NCBI GenBank assembly: GCA_028286665.1
Contig: JAQBRD010000003.1
Span: 1-55,597, forward strand
Direction: 5' to 3'
Source of the DNA: Candidatus Tayloriibacteriota bacterium
Lineage (GTDB): Bacteria; Patescibacteriota; Minisyncoccia; Phycocordibacterales; PALSA-1337
Length of the DNA: 55,597 nt
In this document: positions 1-10,118 of the stretch, one piece after another
Numbering within the stretch: position 1 is the first letter of the stretch
How the letters are laid out: each line of letters opens with the position of its first letter
Made by a program: the position numbers and the translations under genes
The notes under the pieces: generated by a model
The model's input: only the letters and a program-made list of their open reading frames with translations
Told to the model about the DNA's origin: nothing
The model's database searches: none

Positions 1-1
1 C

Positions 2-142
2 GGCTTCGCGCGCATTGCAGCAGGCGTCCATCACGGCGTCGACATCGCCGGAAGCATCATCATCGCGATCGCGGTGACTGCGATCGTATATATGGTACTT
101 CGCAGGAAAGCATCCGGCGAAGAAGCCTCGCCGACGAATTAA
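2..142 (+). CDS. C-terminal fragment of a membrane protein, possibly PAP2 phosphatase family (truncated by window start)
   Basis: Open frame from base 2: GFARIAAGVHHGVDIAGSIIIAIAVTAIVYMVLRRKASGEEASPTN*; R...AGVHHGVDIAGS resembles the last PAP2 motif followed by a TM helix. Confidence 0.55.
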   Translation, partial: GFARIAAGVHHGVDIAGSIIIAIAVTAIVYMVLRRKASGEEASPTN

Positions 143-168
143 TCACATAATCAATACAAAAAATCAAC

Positions 169-588
169 ATGCTACCGATCAATCTCCTCGCAGTCGCCAT
201 CGCAGCAGTCGCAGCTTTCATCCTCGGATTCCTGTTCCATGGGCCGCTCCTCGGAAAGCTCTGGATGAAATTGGCAGACGTCCATCCGACAGGAAATGAG
301 AAGCTGTCTGAAATGGTTCCGCAACTGCTCTGGAATCTGCTCGCGAATCTCGTCACCGCATATGTCCTCGCTGCGATATATCTGTTCGCGTCATCTTCTC
401 CCTACTTGGGCGCGACAGGCGTCAAAGGCGCGATCATCTGCGCGATCTGGCTCTGGATCGGCTTCCTCGTGACGACCACGTCGATCGAAGTCATCTGGAT
501 GAAACGGAAAGTCTCGCTCTGGCTTTTCGAATGCGGCTGCTCGCTCATCGTCATGATCGTCATGGGAGCGATCATCGGCAGCATGTAA
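169..588 (+). CDS. DUF1761-like four-TM membrane protein
   Basis: 139 aa ORF, multiple TM helices, N-terminal GFLFHGPLLGKLWMK typical of DUF1761. Confidence 0.75.
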   Translation: MLPINLLAVAIAAVAAFILGFLFHGPLLGKLWMKLADVHPTGNEKLSEMVPQLLWNLLANLVTAYVLAAIYLFASSSPYLGATGVKGAIICAIWLWIGFLVTTTSIEVIWMKRKVSLWLFECGCSLIVMIVMGAIIGSM

Positions 589-622
589 TCGTCGATTTCA
601 GCGTATTACCTATACAACTATT

Positions 623-1345
623 ATGAAAATACAAGACTCGGTTATCATCGTAACCGGAGCATCATCCGGCATCGGAAAGGCAGCAGCCCAGGCACTCGCA
701 GGAAAAGGAGCGCGGGTCATTCTCGCTGCACGCAGGAAAGACTTGCTCGACGAGCTTTCAGCTCAGCTGCCCGGATCAGCAGTGATCGTCGCTGACATGG
801 CAGACGCTGATTCGATCAAAGCGCTGATACGGAAAACGAAAGATCAGTTCGGACGCATCGACGCGCTCGTGAACAATGCAGGCCAAGGCATCTATGGCGC
901 CGTAGAGAATGTCGACATCGGAAAATATCGAGGCGTCATCGAACTCAACGTCATCGGCCCGCTCATCGCCATGCAGGAAGTCGTCCCGATCATGAGATCC
1001 CAGGGCGGCGGCACCATCGTCAACATCAGCTCGATGGTCTCGAAGAATTATTTCCCATATCTTGGTGCCTACGCTTCGACGAAATACGCCCTCAATTGCC
1101 TCTCGCTCACTGCGCGCGCCGAGCTTGAGAAGGACAATATCATCGTGAGCGTCATGCACCCGACGCTCACCGAGACGGATTTCGGCAAGAACGCCATCAA
1201 ATCAGACGAGGTCGCAGCAGGCATGGAATCCCGAAACCGCGAAGGCATGCCAGCAGCCGACACTGCCGAGCAGGTCGCAGAAAGAATCGTACTTGCGATC
1301 GAATCAGGCAAGGCTGAGGTGTATGCGCATGAGGATATGGAATAG
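623..1345 (+). CDS. SDR family oxidoreductase
   Basis: TGASSGIGKAAA nucleotide-binding motif, NNAG, S..(YASTK) catalytic motif. Confidence 0.93.
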   Translation: MKIQDSVIIVTGASSGIGKAAAQALAGKGARVILAARRKDLLDELSAQLPGSAVIVADMADADSIKALIRKTKDQFGRIDALVNNAGQGIYGAVENVDIGKYRGVIELNVIGPLIAMQEVVPIMRSQGGGTIVNISSMVSKNYFPYLGAYASTKYALNCLSLTARAELEKDNIIVSVMHPTLTETDFGKNAIKSDEVAAGMESRNREGMPAADTAEQVAERIVLAIESGKAEVYAHEDME

Positions 1346-1502
1346 ACCAGCTTCTATATAATATAGAGTAAATATGCTTAGGAACTATGGGCAAGTTTGA
1401 CTTGAACAAGCAAACGACATAATCTGAAAGTATACAGGCAGAAACCGGCAAGTGTCCGGAATGACGCCATGCACATTGAGTCAACACCAGAATTGAGAGA
1501 TT

Positions 1503-2483
1503 GTGAAAAAAGACGCAAAAATCATCATTATCGGCGGCGGGCAGATTGCCACGCATCTGAAAGACCGACTTGAAAATCAAGGCCGCCTCGTCGCCCTAAC
1601 CATCGCGAACAGCAAGAACGAAACACCTTTTGCAGAGGAAATCGCTACATATCGGCCTGACATCGTATTCCTAGCCATATCGACCAAAGACAAGGGCGAG
1701 GCAGCAAAGAAATACATCGAAGACTGCATAGAGGCACGGATCCCGATCGTCACCTGCGAGAAGGGATCCCTCGCATATCATGCAGACGAGCTCAGACCGT
1801 TCATGCATAGGATCGGCTTCAGCGCCACAGTCGGCGGCGGGACAGGAATGCTCAGGTACCTGAAGGGCTTCCGGTTCGACAACAAGAAAGTCGAGATCAA
1901 TGCCATGCCCAACGGCACGTTCAACTTCATCTTCGACGAGTTTCGAAGCGGCAGGCAAAGAACCCCCGAACAAGCATGCCAGGTGGCCCGGAGTCGAGGC
2001 TATGTCGAGCCTGGCGCAGTCGATGCGCTGAGCATCATGAACAACGAGCTTGATGATGTGCGGATGAAGACCTGCGTCTTATTCAACAGGGTCCTTGCCG
2101 CGCGACGAGTCATCACGCCTGACGATCTCGGCCCGCTCAAGCTCGACAGAGAAGATCTGAGAGGGCTTTTCATAGACGAGGTCGACTATCGAATGGTCGT
2201 CACCTTCAGCAATTACGAACTCGGAATGAGACAGGAGTATTGCAGGAAAAAGCTCGTCCTGCGAGACATCGACGGCTGGCACATCAGCGTTTCGTTTCTG
2301 CAGATACTGTATCCCACGCGGCTTTCTTCCATGCTTCCGAAAGGGGCTGATAATGTCGTAAGCGTCACTGTAGGCGAAGAGCCGAATTCCCAGGAAACAT
2401 ACACCCTCACAGGACCAGGCGCCGGCTGCAGGCCGACAGTGTCTGCGATGCTTGCCGATGCCGATGAGCTCTGCCGAGGATGA
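1503..2483 (+). CDS. Homoserine dehydrogenase-like oxidoreductase (GTG start)
   Basis: IIGGGQIATHL Rossmann motif, VGGGTGMLRYLKG...NGTFNFI similar to homoserine dehydrogenase catalytic domain. Confidence 0.65.
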   Translation: MKKDAKIIIIGGGQIATHLKDRLENQGRLVALTIANSKNETPFAEEIATYRPDIVFLAISTKDKGEAAKKYIEDCIEARIPIVTCEKGSLAYHADELRPFMHRIGFSATVGGGTGMLRYLKGFRFDNKKVEINAMPNGTFNFIFDEFRSGRQRTPEQACQVARSRGYVEPGAVDALSIMNNELDDVRMKTCVLFNRVLAARRVITPDDLGPLKLDREDLRGLFIDEVDYRMVVTFSNYELGMRQEYCRKKLVLRDIDGWHISVSFLQILYPTRLSSMLPKGADNVVSVTVGEEPNSQETYTLTGPGAGCRPTVSAMLADADELCRG

Positions 2484-2512
2484 TGGTGCAAGAAATGATC
2501 GTTTAACACAAT

Positions 2513-2547
2513 AGCCGTCTTGGTTCGATACCGAGGCGGCTGTTTTT
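2513..2547. terminator. Intrinsic terminator-like hairpin
   Basis: AGCCGTCTtGGTTCGATACCgAGGCGGCT followed by TTTTT. Confidence 0.7.
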
Positions 2548-2573
2548 ATTCCAAGACTTTTTCAATTACAGGC

Positions 2574-3116
2574 TTATGGACGCATCTCCCAAACCCGCTC
2601 CACAACCCACTTGTCGGCAGGCTTCTTGAGCAAGGCGATGTTATCGAATTGCATTTTGAAATCCGGACGCTTGCCCGACTGGAGATAGTTCCATATCGTT
2701 TCATAATCAAAGGGCTTAAGAGAAGCCATGGCGACGCTCGCGTGGAAATCGCCGCCGTTATCGAATTCATCGAATGCGATCGCCTTTATTTCACGAAGCG
2801 AATTCAGCAGATCGAGAACATCCCTCGACATTTCCTGAGAAGGAATCGCGTCGACGTAGATCACGCCATTCCCGAAGTTACCGAATCCTGAAAGAGAATA
2901 CCCGCTTGGCTTGTGCGAAGCAGCAAAGGCATCGAGACTCCTGCAGAGCGCCTCCATTCCCTGCTCATCGAGCTCGAATGGACGCTTGAGCGTAAGATGC
3001 GGAGGGATTCTCTCGTGAAGCGGATGCGTAGCAAATTTCTCAGTCAGATCTCTCGTGATATTCTCGTGAGCATTCTGCGCTTCGCCCCTGATCAGGTGGA
3101 CAATGATGTGTTTCAT
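2574..3116 (-). CDS. 2'-5' RNA ligase / 2H phosphoesterase family protein
   Basis: HLTLK and HASVAM (HxT/HxS-type) motifs in a 180 aa protein. Confidence 0.75.
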   Translation of the reverse strand: MKHIIVHLIRGEAQNAHENITRDLTEKFATHPLHERIPPHLTLKRPFELDEQGMEALCRSLDAFAASHKPSGYSLSGFGNFGNGVIYVDAIPSQEMSRDVLDLLNSLREIKAIAFDEFDNGGDFHASVAMASLKPFDYETIWNYLQSGKRPDFKMQFDNIALLKKPADKWVVERVWEMRP

Positions 3117-3195
3117 TATATGACATTGTATATGACTCGCAGCTTTTTACCATGCAAAACTTCCTTTCAGAATAGCAGCTTACTACATTCTAAGC

Positions 3196-3220
3196 AAAAA
3201 ACGCCCTTCGGCGTTTTTTT
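3196..3220. terminator. Bidirectional intrinsic terminator
   Basis: AAAAAACGCCcTTCGGCGTTTTTTT. Confidence 0.8.
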
Positions 3221-3238
3221 GCTCTCTAAATTTGCTAA

Positions 3239-4336
3239 CTACTCCACTGGCACCAACTTCCCATCTTTCACTTGGGTGATGACCATCGGCTGGATGCGTA
3301 CTCCCTTATCGTCAAAAGAGATCGAACCAGAAACGCCGTCAGGATCATTGGTCTTCTGAATATTAGCTATCCAGGTCTTGGTGTTATTATCATGCTTTTT
3401 CAGAAGCACATTGACCATGTCGTAGGCAAAATCGGCGAGGAAGCCAGGCTCTTGCCCATACTTCTCTTTGAAAAGATTCTGGAACCCAGCCGCCTTTCCT
3501 GCCTTGAACCACATAGACTTCGCGCCATTTATTTTATTTGCATCTCCGAGGATTCGGGCATAATCCCCAAACCCGGTCTGCAGCTGCGCATCGTACGCGA
3601 GGATCGGTACTGATTTGTCGACAGTAAGCAACTCCTTCGTGAATAGCGCGCCATTTTCAGGAGACTCGATGATAACGACACCGTTGTAATTTTCATTGGC
3701 AATCTTGGTCGCATACCCGCGCAGATCATTCTTGCTGTTCACGATAAGCGGCGTAAAATCATGATTATACACTTTCTTGAAAGCACCGAAGAAGTCTATC
3801 TGAGCTGAAGAATTATCGTAGATTACGGCTACTTTCTTTGAGGAGAATTCTGGATCATGTCCCAAGTATCCCGCAAGATACCCTATCGGCGCCTCAGCAG
3901 CCGGGCTGAATTGAAAGATATTGTCATCCGCTACGCCAACTGTCTGAACCCCAAGTTGTATCACCGGAATACCGGCCTTCACGACATCCTCATGAATGGC
4001 GTCAATGACAGGAGTTGAAAGCATGAGGATCGCATCGACATGATCGAAGTCCATGAGCTTCCGATATGCGCTCACGCCTTTCTTCGCATCATATCCATCA
4101 TCCTCGACCACCGTCTTTATCGATGCTTCAGGATGAGCTTTCTTAAATTGATCCAGAGCAAGCTCCATTCCTTTCTGCATATTCTGACCCGCTGCAGAAT
4201 AATCGCCAGTAAGCGGCAGCATCAGTCCGAGCGTGATGGACTCAGATTTCTTTGAGGGATTATTTGAGATAACGAAACCTGCGACAATCGCACAGACCAG
4301 AATAATCATTCCTATTACTTGTGTTTTTTTATTCAT
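3239..4336 (-). CDS. ABC transporter substrate-binding protein (Leu/Ile/Val-binding, periplasmic-binding type I)
   Basis: N-terminal TM anchor, ITLGLMLPLTGDYSAAGQNMQKGMELALDQ; start set at MNKKTQ. Confidence 0.88.
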   Translation of the reverse strand: MNKKTQVIGMIILVCAIVAGFVISNNPSKKSESITLGLMLPLTGDYSAAGQNMQKGMELALDQFKKAHPEASIKTVVEDDGYDAKKGVSAYRKLMDFDHVDAILMLSTPVIDAIHEDVVKAGIPVIQLGVQTVGVADDNIFQFSPAAEAPIGYLAGYLGHDPEFSSKKVAVIYDNSSAQIDFFGAFKKVYNHDFTPLIVNSKNDLRGYATKIANENYNGVVIIESPENGALFTKELLTVDKSVPILAYDAQLQTGFGDYARILGDANKINGAKSMWFKAGKAAGFQNLFKEKYGQEPGFLADFAYDMVNVLLKKHDNNTKTWIANIQKTNDPDGVSGSISFDDKGVRIQPMVITQVKDGKLVPVE

Positions 4337-4464
4337 ATTTAGCATCAAAGCTTTTATTATTAATCCGTACTTATACAATACAATGATAAACATGTTTGTG
4401 CCACATAAATAGCACTTATGTCAATACTCGTCAAATAATCGCTTAACATAGGCACTTTCTTGGT

Positions 4465-4498
4465 TTTGATTTGACTATTTTATAGTCATATTATAAGA
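4465..4498 (+). promoter_or_regulatory. sigma70-type promoter with overlapping palindrome GACTATTTTATAGTC
   Basis: TTGACT then TAAGAT with ~17-18 nt spacing; -10 lies 7 nt before ATG at 4506. Confidence 0.5.
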
Positions 4499-4499
4499 T

Positions 4500-5327
4500 A
4501 TGCTGATGGATTGGAATGCAAAATCACTCACAGTACTCGGCCTCAGCACAACAGAAGTCGCTATTCTTAGCGCTATTTCTGAATCAAAAAATGTCCAGAT
4601 GATTGCAGGTCAAACATCCCTGTCGCGCACCGGCATCAACCACGCGCTCAAAGGCCTTATGGCGAAAGGACTTGTCATTGCAGAAACAAAAGGCAGACGA
4701 AAGGTCTACTCTTCCCTTTCGCACGCTGAACTGCAGCACAAGCTCAGGAAAACTCTTGAAGGAATGGAAATTACAGATAAGCACAAGAAAGGCAGCAAGA
4801 TACGGATCTCGAAAGAGGATGAGTTCATCATCCATATCGGCTCAAAGGAAATCATCCCTGCATACTCGAGAATTGCTGCTGAGAACAAAAACGAGCGCAT
4901 CAGGGCGATACAGCATCATCGCGCTTGGAATCGGCTCGTCGACACGATATCCCCGAAGCAGCTTATCGAATTCAACGAGGCGGTAAAGAAAAATCACCTC
5001 ATTATCGATGGCATGCTGAACAGCGGCGCATATGATGCGTACAAGAAAGAGATCCAGGAAGATCCGAAAAAGCACGCCGAAGCGGTCAGAAGCCTCGAAG
5101 GCCGCATGGCGGACTACACCGTGTTCTCTGATAAATTCTTTAATTATGATGTCGAGATATGGATCTTCAAGACAACGACTCTCATCATCAACTGGAAAGA
5201 GGAAGTGGCGATCGAGATCATCAACGCAAGCATGACCGGCTTCATCAGGGATATGTTCGAATTCGTGAAAGCAGGCGGCGAAAAGCTCGATCACAACAAG
5301 GCGATACGGGAGTTGCTCAATAAGTAA
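4500..5327 (+). CDS. TrmB/MarR-like winged-helix transcriptional regulator (start may be ATG 4506)
   Basis: N-terminal HTH 'LGLSTTEVAILSAISESKNVQMIAGQTSLSRTGINHALKGLMAKGLV'. Confidence 0.75.
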   Translation: MLMDWNAKSLTVLGLSTTEVAILSAISESKNVQMIAGQTSLSRTGINHALKGLMAKGLVIAETKGRRKVYSSLSHAELQHKLRKTLEGMEITDKHKKGSKIRISKEDEFIIHIGSKEIIPAYSRIAAENKNERIRAIQHHRAWNRLVDTISPKQLIEFNEAVKKNHLIIDGMLNSGAYDAYKKEIQEDPKKHAEAVRSLEGRMADYTVFSDKFFNYDVEIWIFKTTTLIINWKEEVAIEIINASMTGFIRDMFEFVKAGGEKLDHNKAIRELLNK

Positions 5328-5334
5328 TTGGTAC

Positions 5335-7011
5335 CTACCGATTGAGTGTCTTGAGATAATCAAGAATCGCAGGATCTTTTGATCCCAGCTCGACAGCTTT
5401 CCGATAATAGAAGATCATCTGTTCTCTGTCCCGCAACAGTCGATAGACGGCACCGAGATTTTGATACTGCCGGTAGGTATAAGGGTCCAGTTGGATTGCT
5501 TTTTCCAGAGCGGCCTGAGCTTCTGCGTACCGCCCTGCGTCCATGTAATAAGCGCCGAGGTTATTGTATGCATTGGCATAATTCGGATTTATTTCTATGG
5601 CTTTTTTGTAGTTGACGGCAGATTCATCATTCCTGCCGGTATTAGAAAGCACGATGCCGAGATTATTGTAAGCGTTGGACAATCGCGGCTCAAGCGCAAT
5701 GGATTTTCTCAGATAGGTTTCGGCTTGCTTGTAGTCTTCGCGATCCATGTACATCAATCCCAGATCATTATACGACCGAGCATCGACATCAGGCATCTTC
5801 AAAAGTTCCGCTTCTAAAGCCTTGGACTTGGCATACTGTCCGATTTCATTATAAAGATCGATCACGCGGCTTATGTGACGAGCGTTGCGCTCGAGTTCCA
5901 TGGAGATCTGAGCCTCGGTCATCGCGGCTTTCCGATCATCATATTTCTGATCATACAGAATAGACAGATTCAAATGACCTGGAGCATATCGGAAATCGAA
6001 CGACAGGGCTTTTTTATACAGATCGAATTCGGCCTTCGTGTCATTTCTTCGGCTGGCTATCAAAGCCAGAGCATTGTAAAAACTCGCATAACGGGGTTCT
6101 ATTTTGAGACCCGCATTCAGAATTTCTTCGGACTTATCGAGCTGATTTTTGTCCAAATAATATGAAGCCAGGGTCAAATATTGATTGAGGTCTTCAGGAA
6201 AATCCTTTATTGAAAGATCGAGGTAGCGGAAGAATGCATCGTCATTTCCGAGCGCAAGCTCTGCAGAAGCGATGTCGCTATACAGAAGAGGGCTTTTGAC
6301 GGTCGGGTCATTTTCAATGCTCTTGTATATTGAGAGCGCCTGATCATATTGTTTCATTCCATGATACGTAAGTCCCAGATGGTATTTGAGGATCGCCGAA
6401 TTAGGATCTTTTGATAACGCGGATTCAAGCAATTCGAGCGATCCCTGATAATCGCCTTTTTTAAGACGAGAATCGAGAGCTTTTTTTACTGTCTGAACCA
6501 GATCATCAGGCATTCCGACATACAGATTATATGTCTGCAAGGAACGATAGGTGAATGCGTCATCAAGCGAGCCGGTACCGAGGAATTCATTCGTAGATGT
6601 CGAGCGTGATGAGAATTTCTTATAGCTATCGATATTCTTGCGATACGGAGTCAGCAGGCTTTCGTCGCTCGTATCAAAGGCTTTTTTATAGACGTCATAG
6701 ACATATTCCCCGTCGCCGACACCGGCCCCATTCGAATCGAACTTTGTCGGATCAGTCTTATATATCTCTTTTTCTGCGATATCGGTCAGCCCATCTTTAT
6801 CCTTATCCGGATCTTGGAGCACATGCAGATAGATAGCATGCCCGATCGTATCGACTTTTTGATCTATATATTTCTTCACCAATCGTCCTGGAATCGAAGC
6901 GACGCTTGGATTATGAACAAGGTATGCAATAGAAACCGCCACTGCCAGCAACAGGGCAGCAAGGATTGATAGGAGTACGATGGCCCAAGTTGGAAATAGA
7001 GGCTTATTCAC
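5335..7011 (-). CDS. TPR repeat protein with N-terminal membrane anchor
   Basis: Multiple TPRs (YNNLGIVLSNTGRNDESAVNYKKAIEINPNYANAYNNLGAYYMDAGRYAEA) plus TM helix and EF-hand/thrombospondin type-3-like DKDKDGLTDIAEKE. Confidence 0.9.
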   Translation of the reverse strand: MNKPLFPTWAIVLLSILAALLLAVAVSIAYLVHNPSVASIPGRLVKKYIDQKVDTIGHAIYLHVLQDPDKDKDGLTDIAEKEIYKTDPTKFDSNGAGVGDGEYVYDVYKKAFDTSDESLLTPYRKNIDSYKKFSSRSTSTNEFLGTGSLDDAFTYRSLQTYNLYVGMPDDLVQTVKKALDSRLKKGDYQGSLELLESALSKDPNSAILKYHLGLTYHGMKQYDQALSIYKSIENDPTVKSPLLYSDIASAELALGNDDAFFRYLDLSIKDFPEDLNQYLTLASYYLDKNQLDKSEEILNAGLKIEPRYASFYNALALIASRRNDTKAEFDLYKKALSFDFRYAPGHLNLSILYDQKYDDRKAAMTEAQISMELERNARHISRVIDLYNEIGQYAKSKALEAELLKMPDVDARSYNDLGLMYMDREDYKQAETYLRKSIALEPRLSNAYNNLGIVLSNTGRNDESAVNYKKAIEINPNYANAYNNLGAYYMDAGRYAEAQAALEKAIQLDPYTYRQYQNLGAVYRLLRDREQMIFYYRKAVELGSKDPAILDYLKTLNR

Positions 7012-7044
7012 TACTCATTTATATTAGCACAAAGTGACACGCCC

Positions 7045-7845
7045 TCACTTTTTCCACACAACATATAACCCAGGATAATATACCCCGTATGGACCTTTGG
7101 TCGGTTTCGATAGATCTACCGTTGAATATATTTCAAATGCGCCTGTCGCATAGGCATAATGCAGAACGCCCAAGCAATCATACGCGATAGGATTAGACAC
7201 GCACACTCCCGCAACCTTTCCGAGAAACAGCAATGCAGTCATGGTCGTTTCATCGGAAATATCCTTCCGATTGTGCACTGATAGCCCCCGAGACTTGAGC
7301 TTCTCTTCAACGTCGAACGGCAGCTTCTCTGGCTTAACATGAGCTAGATACGCGATCATATTCATCGGTTCGATGCCTGGCTTTATTTTTACCTCAGGCA
7401 GATCGCCGATATCTTCCGCTCGATCCTTTAGGATCCGTTTAGTCCAGCCGAGCAAGGGGTAACGATAATATGAATACAGCAGATTTTTTTTATTGTGCAT
7501 GCTGACAATCACCGAGAAATACCCTTCTCCAGCGACATACATCGCCGTGCCGTCGATCGGATCGATCAAGAGCACTAATCCATTTGTCCCTTTGAATTTG
7601 GAGACGGACGGGGTTGATTCTTCAGCGATCAGTTCGCATTCGATGAGCGGCGTTTCAGCTAGCTTTGAAAGAATAAACTCCTGAACCTGCAAATCAGCAT
7701 CGGTTACAATGTCTATGCCTTCAGCGCCCGTCTCTGATTTATTATAGGATGAAACTTTATTTCTCAGACTGCACGCAAGATCGGCAGCCTGATCAAAAAT
7801 CGGTTCGAATGAAACTAAAAGAGTAAGATATTGATCTTCAGTCAT
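7045..7845 (-). CDS. Inositol monophosphatase / 3'(2'),5'-bisphosphate nucleotidase family protein
   Basis: IAEES and LIDPIDGTAMYVAG metal-binding motifs. Confidence 0.8.
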   Translation of the reverse strand: MTEDQYLTLLVSFEPIFDQAADLACSLRNKVSSYNKSETGAEGIDIVTDADLQVQEFILSKLAETPLIECELIAEESTPSVSKFKGTNGLVLLIDPIDGTAMYVAGEGYFSVIVSMHNKKNLLYSYYRYPLLGWTKRILKDRAEDIGDLPEVKIKPGIEPMNMIAYLAHVKPEKLPFDVEEKLKSRGLSVHNRKDISDETTMTALLFLGKVAGVCVSNPIAYDCLGVLHYAYATGAFEIYSTVDLSKPTKGPYGVYYPGLYVVWKK

Positions 7846-7891
7846 GATTGAGAGAGTTATCTGGGCTCGTTGCAGAGAAATAATACCATAC

Positions 7892-8446
7892 TTATCGAGG
7901 TGTGTGGGTCACCTGCTCTAAAAACGTCTTGAGCGCGGCAAACGGCTTTACCTGCATATATGTCTTCTGATCGTCCTCTTCGCTGAGCTGCGCTCGCGTA
8001 ACGGTATATCCGTCAGGTATGAAAATCTTGTCCCACCCATAGCCACTCTCTCCGGCTGGCACCTCAGCGATAGTTCCGCCGAGACTTCCTTCAAAAAGTT
8101 TAAGCATCTCACCGTCATAATATCCAAATAAGCATTTGGCGGTCGCTCGGCGGCTTTTTCCATTCACCATCGAGCAGATGGTTTCGAAAGGAACTTGGTC
8201 AACGAAGAAGCGTATAAAGGGCCTAGGAAGACCACCGAGGGCCTCGAATTCGAGAGACACGTCCTCAACAATGACCGGTTTCTTTATTTTTTCGTATGCT
8301 TGCCGGACTTTGTGTTCGACAATTTCCTTCAGATCAAGAGACTGTATCTCTTCCAAATCGAGCTTTATATGATCGACTGCATAACCCAGGTATTTTGCCA
8401 GGTAGTCTGCTTTCTTCTGATTTCCGGTTATGAACGTTATTTGCAT
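7892..8446 (-). CDS. Non-canonical purine NTP pyrophosphatase (RdgB/HAM1 family)
   Basis: ITFITGNQKKADYL, VIVEDVSLEFEALGGLPRPFIRFF, GYGWDKIFIPDG. Confidence 0.85.
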   Translation of the reverse strand: MQITFITGNQKKADYLAKYLGYAVDHIKLDLEEIQSLDLKEIVEHKVRQAYEKIKKPVIVEDVSLEFEALGGLPRPFIRFFVDQVPFETICSMVNGKSRRATAKCLFGYYDGEMLKLFEGSLGGTIAEVPAGESGYGWDKIFIPDGYTVTRAQLSEEDDQKTYMQVKPFAALKTFLEQVTHTPR

Positions 8447-8612
8447 ACTTCAATTCTAGCTTAGATATCAGCCTTTAGGTACTCGAGTCGTGCCGACACA
8501 AGTTCTTAATGCGGGTGTCTCGGGCTAGAACCTTTTAGCTCATTGCACTTAAGGCTTTGGGCAATTTTTATGAACCACAAGGACGCATGTCGAGCAGACC
8601 GAAAAGCGGGGT

Positions 8613-9791
8613 TTACATATTAATAAGTTCGCTTTTCCACAAGCCGCCTACTTTAATAAATGACAAACGCACCATTCTGCCTTTTTCTTCGGCAGATATA
8701 TCTATCAACACAACATGTGTGGGTTCATGGGTTGCGTAGTCAAAAAATGGCATCCAAGCAATGTTCTGGCCTGAAATAGTGTTTTCATTGATAGTTTCTA
8801 AAGTAGCTGAGTACCTTGATATTATGCTTGTCACATAACTCTCTGGTGATGATTCCATATCAATTTTTCTCATTTTATCTGCTCTAGAAGAGACAAGATA
8901 TTCCCTCATTTTAGCAGTATTATTCATGCCAACGATTTTATGAAGCTCCTCGACAGCTGATCTGATCTCCTCTTTTTGAGCATCATTAAGCGTTAACTGG
9001 GGTTTATTTTCTGTTACAGCCCTTCTCTGGTCATTTATAGATTCTTTAGTGCTTTCGATTATATAGTTCTTGTAAATTACCGAAAGAATTATGAGACTAA
9101 TAAAAGACAGGAAAACAAACAGCTTGCTCCTTCTCTTGGTGTCTACAACTACCGTAGAGGCGATAATGTCATGGAGAGTTTGTTTCCTCTCCGTAAAAAG
9201 TGGAAACAGGTATCCGATATTGAGAATAGCAACACTTATAATCGAAGCAGCGGCTCTGCTTATTGCTCGGAGAATACTAATTCTCTCTCCATTCTTATCT
9301 ACAACTCGCAGTCCTAATATTATTTTTCCGGGCGTTGCCTGGAGTTTCGATGCATTGAACAAAGTATAATACATCAAGTAAAAAATTAACCCCACCGTCA
9401 GGCCAACAACCATAGCCGTACCCCATATCTTGAATAGATTGAAGAAAATACTTTCTACGGATCCCTGAGTAGTTAGGTTAATTACGATGTTATTCATCCA
9501 AGGAAAAACCATCGGCGAAATAACGAGACTCGAGAATAAGTTCGACAAGACTACCACAAGAGACACGTCGATAAGATGAGCAACGAGGCGGCGTAGAAAA
9601 GTTGCGTACAACTGATTACTAGCCATTGCTGTATTTTGCGTGTTTGCTGCGGCAGAATTCATAGATTGGAAAGCCTCTTGAATGTCTTCAATCAGCCACC
9701 CTTGGGAACTCAATTCTCTTGTTATTTCGTCTCGAGATACGCCCCTTGAAATTTCACTTCTAACAAAGTTCAAAATTTCTGGTGTTATCAT
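8613..9791 (-). CDS. RDD family membrane protein
   Basis: FLRRLVAHLIDVSLVVVLSNLF...ATPGKIILGLRVVDKNGERISILRAISRAAA; RDD domain pattern. Confidence 0.8.
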   Translation of the reverse strand: MITPEILNFVRSEISRGVSRDEITRELSSQGWLIEDIQEAFQSMNSAAANTQNTAMASNQLYATFLRRLVAHLIDVSLVVVLSNLFSSLVISPMVFPWMNNIVINLTTQGSVESIFFNLFKIWGTAMVVGLTVGLIFYLMYYTLFNASKLQATPGKIILGLRVVDKNGERISILRAISRAAASIISVAILNIGYLFPLFTERKQTLHDIIASTVVVDTKRRSKLFVFLSFISLIILSVIYKNYIIESTKESINDQRRAVTENKPQLTLNDAQKEEIRSAVEELHKIVGMNNTAKMREYLVSSRADKMRKIDMESSPESYVTSIISRYSATLETINENTISGQNIAWMPFFDYATHEPTHVVLIDISAEEKGRMVRLSFIKVGGLWKSELINM

Positions 9792-10118
9792 AAATTAAAT
9801 TAGATTAAGAATAATATAGATGTAAACCAAGGTTGATATGTGAGATAAATATATCATATGTTTCGAATTTCTTGACTGTCAGGCAAAATAAAAGCAACAC
9901 CCAGAAGAGTGCTTTTTATTTTTTTGCGGGGCGTCTCGGGCTAGAACCTTTCTCGGCTAAGCCCTGCAAGGTTGTTTCAAAGAAATTTAGTATACCATTT
10001 TGACGCGACTCGAGCGCATTAGAAAGTTATGAAGGTGACACAGATTAATACATTTAGTTATATATTGACATTATAATATTATATCAGCTTCAGAACTGCT
10101 CGCCATAACTTTTATCTA

